Assembly (NCBI RefSeq): GCF_000003815.2
Contig: NC_049980.1
Location: forward strand, 13,279,692-13,329,985
DNA length: 50,294 nt
DNA from: Branchiostoma floridae
Taxonomy: Eukaryota; Chordata; Leptocardii; Amphioxiformes; Branchiostomatidae
Reading direction: 5' to 3'
The number at the start of each line of letters is the position of its first letter. Position 1 is the first letter of the stretch. Both the position numbers and the translations under genes were made by a program. Shown here in pieces: positions 44,089 to 50,294 of the stretch. The notes below the pieces were generated by a model, which saw nothing but the letters and a program-made list of their open reading frames with translations, was not told the DNA's origin and ran no database searches.

Positions 44089-44156
44089 CGCACGCTCAGG
44101 TTTCAGAGGTTTTATCTTGTTGCGCCCCATACTGCGTTTCAGACCGTCCTCAAATA
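44089..44156 (-). CDS. Exon X1, Tudor-like segment part 2
   Basis: The 68-nt exon encodes FEDGLKRSMGRNKIKPLK, then PERA, with a CACAG acceptor and GTGAGC donor. Joined to exon X0 the FEDG turn follows a YTV strand, as in Tudor-type barrels. The protein was not recognised. It is phase-compatible with exon H-prime. Confidence 0.55.
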
Positions 44157-44239
44157 CTGTGAAGGACAAAAATGCACAAAGAAAAGTATCAGGATAAACA
44201 GACTCATAAGGCATTTGAGATGAGCAGTAACTGTAAAAA

Positions 44240-46195
44240 GTGTTAAACATATTAAGTTTTATCACAAGCTGGAAACACAATTATTCTTACTACAGTCCTC
44301 ACATATATGGGTTGGCGGAAACGGCTGCCCGGTCGGTCGGCGGAAACCCCTGCCCGGTCCGGTCCGGAGGTTGGCTTTGGGGTTTTGAGTATTGCATACA
44401 GCAGAGTAAGGTATCTAATGCAGCTGCGCCTTCTTGCAGCAGAAGGCATTGTAATCTCAATATTAAACATACACTCATCGTAGAATAAACGTATACAAAA
44501 CCTTGTCGAAATTTTGGACGTGGTTTTGGTTGGAAAACAGCTGGTAGTACTAGTATTCTGTATCTAAATTACGACTAGGGTAATCGTGTACATGCTGTAA
44601 ATCAGATCGTAATTAAGGCCGTATTTACGGGGCGCTATCACATGGAGAGCGGTCGGTAATATTAAGAAAATGCATCTTTTTAATACAGTGTAGACGGAAT
44701 ATTAATTAGAACATAATTGATTATTAATAAAACAGCCTGAAACTGCAATTCTTTGATTGATCAGTCAATACTATTTTCTCACATGTCGGAAATGAAGAAA
44801 CCCACAGATAATAAAGATTTAACCAAGGATTTAACAAATGTGTTCGTGGCAGTAAAAGTCAGCATAATCTCATCCAGTCTCAGATCGGCAGAGCGACTAG
44901 AGCCCAAATAACATCGCGATAAACAACTTGGCCATGGTCGGCTCGAGAAAATTTTTTAATTAGCAATTAATCTTCAACACTCATACACTCAGACTCATAC
45001 TCTGATCAATGCCCACATTTTATTTGTCTAATCTATTCCAAAGAGCAAGTAATGATAAAGTTTACTACTGTCCCCTATTAGAAGCGCCTCACACATATCC
45101 ACGTGTCTACACACGCTGCGTATTTCGGGGTCAACGACCTACTGTGCGCCGCATGGAATGTCGATAACTTCCAATGAATTACACAATCCAATCAATCCAA
45201 CCTACATTTTTCTTATTTCAGAGTATATGAATATAAAACTAGTGTTGGGGATAACATTTTCGCAAAAAAATCAAGGCGTTAATCAGTTCTTCCGGAGAGG
45301 ACACGCGGCTCATTATCGACCTCATGATAAGCGTTAATGAGCTGGCATCACCGAAATCTGGTATAAGATCGTAAACGTGTATAAGATCGAAATTACGCTG
45401 CTATTTCGGTAAGTACGGTAGTGTTTACGATATTAATGCTACTGTTCAACGTAGGGTCAGACTACACGAGAAATGCACCTAAATTAATGTTGCGACAGCA
45501 AGCCATGTTGCTTACATTTGGTACACTCGAAACCCCCAAAACCAGCCTCCGGACCGGACCGGGCAGCGGTTTCCGCCGACCGACCGGGCAGCCGTTTCCG
45601 CCAACCCTCACATATGTGTATCAAAAACAATTCAAAACTGTCTTTTCTTAGCAAATCAAAAGAATGTTATGAACCAGAAAAATATCTTCATGATATAAAT
45701 AACTTTGAAATTCGTAAAGCAATAACTCAGTTAAGAATTAGTAGCCATAAATTGAATATTGAAACAGGCATATACTACAATATAGCCCCTGACCAAAGGT
45801 TCTGTCCATTCTGCTCGAAGCACATTGAAGATGAATTTTACTTTAGTTTACGTAATGAATTATTCATATTTCTCGAATCAAATACAACAGATTTCAAGAA
45901 ACTCGATGCCACAGATTTGTATATATCTTTAGATGTCAGAACTCCCACAATGCAAACATAGGCAAATATATCAAGGATTGCTCTGCTATTAGAAAGAATA
46001 CCTTAACTACCGATTAGCCTACTCCATTGTAATACTTAGTCTATACCAAAGACTTATGTTAGCCCTTCTTGTTATGTTAACTAGCTTGCTAAGCTTTATC
46101 CTATACCTCTGTTTGTACTTTGTGTAATACTAGTAGTTGTTGCCATACATTATATCATGTACAATTGTCGTGCAATAAAGTTCTTCTTCTATGTA
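44240..46195 (+). pseudogene. LINE copy 3, 3' end only
   Basis: FITSWKHNYSYY before and LSKSKECYEPEKYLHDINN after the inserted element resemble the C-terminal part of LINE copy 2. QRFCPFCSKHIEDEFYF is the zinc-like motif. The 3' end GTGCAATAAAGTTCTTCTTC matches copy 2 before the tail. The copy is 5' truncated. Confidence 0.75.
44307..45607. mobile_element. 1.3-kb element with about 90-bp GC-rich TIRs
   Basis: The ends GGGTTGGCGGAAACGGCTG and its inverse match for about 90 bp and repeat GACCGGGCAG-type motifs. TCACATAT occurs on both sides (44299-44306, 45608-45615), with two extra bases on the left. The 8-bp duplication suggests a hAT-like origin (inference). No transposase was seen. It splits LINE copy 3. 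Confidence 0.8.
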
Positions 46196-47049
46196 CATGT
46201 AGCAGTGGGTGAAGGCCGGTGCACACCAGTGCAGATTCGTATGTTGTGTACCCAACACAACAATCATCTGGTCAAGCTCCAAATTTATTGTATACCTAGT
46301 TCATACTGAAAGCAATATTCTTTGGCCTATTTAACTTTTTCTTTGCACATTTGCATAAGTTTTGGGGTGCCCAGATGATGTAAGGACCAAGGAACTACCA
46401 CCCAGGGCTGTCTCCAGGACCCATCCCTCTGTCCCCACATGGAAATCTTCTCATAAGGATGGATAAAAAGGTTACCCCGTGCATCCAAAAATCTGAACTT
46501 CATGAGATAAAATTGATGAAAATGAATTTTACTAAAAGGTAAAATGACACAAATAATTTATAAGCAAACATCCACATCATAGGCTCACAAACAATGAGTG
46601 GAATAGAAAAGAGCCCTGCTACCACCACAGAACGTTTGAAGAAAATTGAGAGACTGGGGACAAGAGTACATTAATTTGTATATCTCAACGAAGTCCCTGG
46701 TAATAACAAGCTGAATAGAAAAAAAAGGCTATAATAACCTGTAATGTTCATTTGTTGCCCACTGGTTGGCACAATTATCATATCAACAGCAGCATACAAA
46801 ATAATGCTGAAGACTGGTAAATGCTTTATCCACAGCCTTTTCAATCATTTATGTAAATGAGGTCCTCATTTTATGAAATTATAGCATTGTCATTGATTAT
46901 GCAATAATGTCTTCATTTGCATAATTTCCATCTATCAATGTTCCTCTGTTCCTTACATATGTGACATATTTGACTAGTTCCAGGTAAGAACCAAGTAGAA
47001 ATCTATTTTTTTTTAATTCTGGATTTAAATGTCTAGAAAGTGTACCTAC
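46196..47049. other. Unassigned intron-like spacer
   Basis: No gene was seen. It carries a left-end fragment of the CAGGGCTGTCTC MITE family at 46404. Confidence 0.45.
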
Positions 47050-47137
47050 CCACAGTATATTCGCTACTGTCATGAAACTTATGGAGGAGGGCTTTTTTCC
47101 AACCATCATCTGTCTCTACCTCGACATATTCCTTTTC
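47050..47137 (-). CDS. Exon X0, Tudor-like segment part 1
   Basis: The 88-nt exon encodes EKEYVEVETDDGWKKALL, then HKFHDSSEYTV, between TTCTAG and GTAGGT. Phase 1 at its end joins X1 to read YTVVFEDG. A possible upstream exon ends at 50257 (ELCFPCD before GTGAGT) but is too short to trust. It is probably a chromatin- or methyl-ligand-type Tudor fold (inference). Confidence 0.55.
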
Positions 47138-47255
47138 CTAGAAAGGGTGAAAATTGAACTCAATATGTATTGACAACATTCAATCTTTTCAATTCCTACA
47201 AAGAAATGTGTTAGAAAACTTAAAAGAATAAGAAAATTAATAACATATTCTAGTC

Positions 47256-48534
47256 CAGGGCTCGAAATACCACATGCATATGAAAGTTTGTGCAAGTAAA
47301 ATTGGTGTGGTGCAAGTAAGTTTAGACCAAACTTGCACCAGTGCAAGTTACTTTTGTCCTCTAATACCTGACATTAGAAAAAGCTTACACACACCGAGAA
47401 TATTGTCTGTCATTGAAAGGTTAAAGAAAATAACACTGAATAAAAAAAAAAGCCTAAATTTGTTATTTCTAAATTTGGTTAGACATCCAGGTAAACTATT
47501 TTTTAAACAAATCCATCTCTACAATGCTAATGATTCCTATGGTGCTGTCTTACCTTGATTTGCATATGAGTTACATTTGCATACTAATTAGTGACTTTAA
47601 TATGTTCAACTGGTTTTTCCAGTTATATGTCATCATCATCGGTCGACGTGATCAAATGTAGACATGTTCGCACATGTCTACACACGACGGGGTTATACCG
47701 CCCCTTACGGGGTGACATACCCTTTCGTAGGCTAATTACAAGACGGGGATGCGCCAGGTCTCCCGTCCGGGTGAATGATGTAATTCACCATGTGGCTGAT
47801 ACGAGACAGAGGTTCGCCAGGCCTCCATCCGGGTGATTTGAAGTGAATCACCAACTCCCGACAGAAGGATTTGCACCAACGCACACCGCACCATCGCACG
47901 TGTGGGGGTTCTTTTACGTGCATGGGGTATGGCTCTCCCCATACACGGGACCTCCATTTAACGTCCTATCCGAGGGACGACTCATTTTTCACTTGAGTAA
48001 AGTGAGGAAAGTCGTGTAAAGTGCCTTTCCCAAGGGCACAAGACCGGCATCACGGTAGGCGGATTCGAACCGGCGACCTCTCGGTCACGGGCCGAATACA
48101 ATACCACTGTGCTACGCGGCCCCACCGCGTATTATATGTATTGTATTGAGTTGTTCTACCACTTCATTCTGGAGATGCTTAAGAATAGTTACTGTGATGG
48201 ATGTCACTCGAAGAGTCCAGAAGAAATCTATGGATCTTATCGAGTTGTAGACATTGAATTGTCTTTAATTGAGCCTAAATTCACAGTTTTTATGAAACAG
48301 TTTGTACAATTTCAAACCAAAAATAAAATACGCTACGGAAAAACAAATATCCAAACATGTGGTCTTTACCGGTATGTATCCCCATTTACTCACGTACATT
48401 TGCAAATTTTCAGAAGAGGAGATAAGGGGTTAACAGTTCACTATTTTGGGTTGTGCAAGTTTCTTTTGGTGCAAGTTACCTTTGGCTTAACTTGCACAGG
48501 TGCAAGTTGACTGAAAAGTGTATTTCGAGCCCTG
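47256..48534. mobile_element. CAGGGCTCGAAATAC TIR element with 5-bp TAGTC duplication
   Basis: The ends CAGGGCTCGAAATAC and GTATTTCGAGCCCTG are exact inverse repeats. TAGTC flanks both (47251-47255, 48535-48539). Subterminal regions repeat TTGCAC/GTGCAAGT in both orientations. About 770 bp remains without the SINE nested inside. No transposase was seen; hAT-like ends. Confidence 0.85.
47631..48131 (-). mobile_element. tRNA-derived SINE, about 500 bp
   Basis: On the minus strand an A-box TAGCACAGTGG (48114-48104) and a perfect B-box GGTTCGAATCC (48071-48061) form a tRNA-like head. A conserved-looking body follows (GGGAAAGGCACTTTACACGA, ACGTAAAAGAACCCCCAC) and a (GAT)n tail. TTATATGT flanks both sides (47623-47630, 48132-48139). 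Confidence 0.85.
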
Positions 48535-48729
48535 TAGTCTAAGATAAAAACATAAGTTAACATAACATATAACAAGAGTCCATAGACCTCATACTTCCAT
48601 GAAATATTTAGAGATTTCTAAAGATAAAATATTCAATAAAAATAAAACAACAAAACATAAAAATGTTGTAACAAGAAATGAAGGGACAAAACATGGTATC
48701 ATAGCCAACAAAGCATTTGTTCCTGTATT

Positions 48730-49015
48730 CAAGAAGTGCACTTTTGTAGTAAAAGTGACACTAGTGTGGTATTACTTAGCAAATTGGCAACTTCTCTCAT
48801 GGCCACTTTTACAGCTATCCAACTAGTCTTCTACAACTACACTCATGGCTACCTTCCGAGTGTCACTTCTACAATGACAATCAATAGGCTACATCACAAT
48901 GTATTTGCACATTTTGGTACTTCGTCATGTTAAAAATTCCTATGCAAGAAAAACATTAGGCAAAAATTAGTGAGCGCACAGATGTCATCCATAGAATTTA
49001 CTTGCTGTGGCCTAA
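48730..49015. repeat. Half-copy of the 30064-30608 repeat, inverted
   Basis: AAAAGTGACACTAG, GTGTCACTTCTACAATG and ATTTACTTGCTGTGGCCTAAT are shared with 30064-30608. The left inverted end was not found. Confidence 0.55.
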
Positions 49016-50294
49016 TGTTATACCTGCCCTTGATCACATATATAGCACGTATTGAAGTCTTGTTATGAAAATCTCTGGAATTATGGGAATTCTTCATTAA
49101 TTATGCAAATCTATCTATGATTCTCTCAATCTTCCATTCTCTCTTAATCACAATTTATGCAACTAATTAAACATTAATACATCAATTTTATTTCACTTTA
49201 TTTATTCATTTTACCAGGAACTGACTCAGGTTAGAATAGACCTGCTTTTGATTACCAGTAAATTATCTTCACAACTGAAAACAGGGAACTGTTTTAGAAT
49301 AGCCCGCAGTAATGATGTTCAACTTTACTTAACTTAAAGATGGGAATAAAAATCCAACCCTTTACCATTGAGGAATAAAACTTGCTCTAAATCTGCTTGG
49401 AGTTTCAAGGCTGGCCAGATGGACTGGTATAACGTTACAGGTCATTCACCCTGTACAACAGGGAGAGTTGGACTAAACCATTTGTTACCAAAAGGGTTGG
49501 TTAAAATGGAATCACACAATATCATCATTAATTATGCTTAAAAAATCTCATTAGCATACATGCATATCCTTGTGTACATCTTTGCTTAAGCTACCTGCAT
49601 GCTTAACATGGTGCCAATCTGTCCTTCCTTTCTTCAGTTATCCTCATTGGAATATACTCACAAAAATGCCCCTGCAGTTCCAAAATCAAATGTTAGGGGG
49701 CTCAAACTTGTCATACATTGTCCTGATGTCACAAGCAATCTTCCACCCAAATGTAAAAACTACATCATGTCAGGGACAAGAGATACATTAAAACAACTAC
49801 TAGTATGATAAAATATTCTCATTAATAATTCAAATTTCCTCACATTTTACATAATTTATATTTCACTGCGTAGATGCAGAGTTTCCGTGGTTCGGCCCAT
49901 AGTAAACACTGAACAGAGCTCAGCTGTAAAACTAAAAGTAGCTCAGCATTCAGGCCACACTTACTAACATGTTACAGATTAACTGGTGGCACTAGAAACC
50001 ACTAAAGTGAAAAAATCTTCAGGTTATTTCGGAAAATCAACACTCGGCAAATATAAATGGCCTTCTGTGTCCATCGTTACGCCGAAATAAAATCATTGTT
50101 ACACGTTTACGGCGTCATTTTATTGATTCGAATCTATACATGTAATTAGTTACTCTTACCGCGAGTAAAAATGGTGTTTCGATCAAGTTTCAAGCTATTT
50201 TTACCAACAAATTTCTGCCGTTTGGGATGATTTGCGGCCCTAAAAGTAAAACTCACATCACAAGGGAAGCAAAGTTCTAGTTGCTGTTTTTACA
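49016..50294. other. AT-rich spacer with repeat fragment
   Basis: 49669-49790 repeats the AGGGGGC family of 39769-40405. No gene is supported. A GTGAGT donor at 50256-50251 on minus could end an exon that runs off the window. Confidence 0.45.

Overview
The window is animal nuclear DNA: genes have many short exons with GT/AG introns, non-LTR and DNA transposons are dense, and palindromes of the TACATGTACATG type recur throughout. The protein similarities and repeat style best fit an invertebrate deuterostome, most likely an amphioxus (Branchiostoma). That species call is inference, not proof. Two runs of exactly 100 N (16700-16799, 17767-17866) are scaffold gaps.

Region 1 (1738-17462, minus strand) is almost a complete BRD8 gene, the bromodomain subunit of the TIP60/NuA4 acetyltransferase complex. 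Nineteen exons were traced with matching splice phases, from ATG at 17462 to TGA at 1738, giving about 745 residues plus a missing SANT/Myb exon that should lie in or near the 16700-16799 gap. One exon carries a one-base deletion against a strongly conserved reading frame. An AT-hook is built across an exon junction. The introns hold MITEs, a CCAAT-rich minisatellite, a tRNA-like Pol III unit and one exon-like structure on the opposite strand.

Region 2 (about 17870-21310) is a graveyard: a decayed LINE copy interrupted by two DNA elements, followed by unidentified sequence, a small tandem duplication and a LINE scrap.

Region 3 (21843-31310, minus strand) holds spectrin-repeat exons of a spectraplakin (MACF1/dystonin/Shot type). 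A genomic tandem duplication of about 0.94 kb has copied an exon pair worth exactly 315 nt, one 105-residue spectrin repeat, in frame. A 4.37-kb IS4EU/ISL2EU-like transposon sits in the intron of one copy, flanked by a 2-bp AT duplication. The other copy preserves the empty site. The element carries remnants of a SWIM plus YqaJ-type nuclease protein on one strand and a THAP/DDE transposase on the other.

Region 4 (31311-50294) is repeat-rich. It includes a 6.5-kb element with long terminal inverted repeats and a 9-bp target duplication that has swallowed a nearly full-length CR1-like LINE (SGNH-esterase ORF1; endonuclease plus reverse transcriptase ORF2). It also holds a MULE-type transposase gene with a SWIM finger, itself hit by a MITE with a 10-bp target duplication; a third LINE copy split by a 1.3-kb GC-rich-ended element; and a 5-bp-duplicating TIR element with a tRNA-derived SINE inside it. 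Three further minus-strand exons (39357-39434, 44089-44156, 47050-47137) have compatible phases and may be 5' exons of the spectrin-repeat gene or of a separate gene. Two of them encode a Tudor-like segment.
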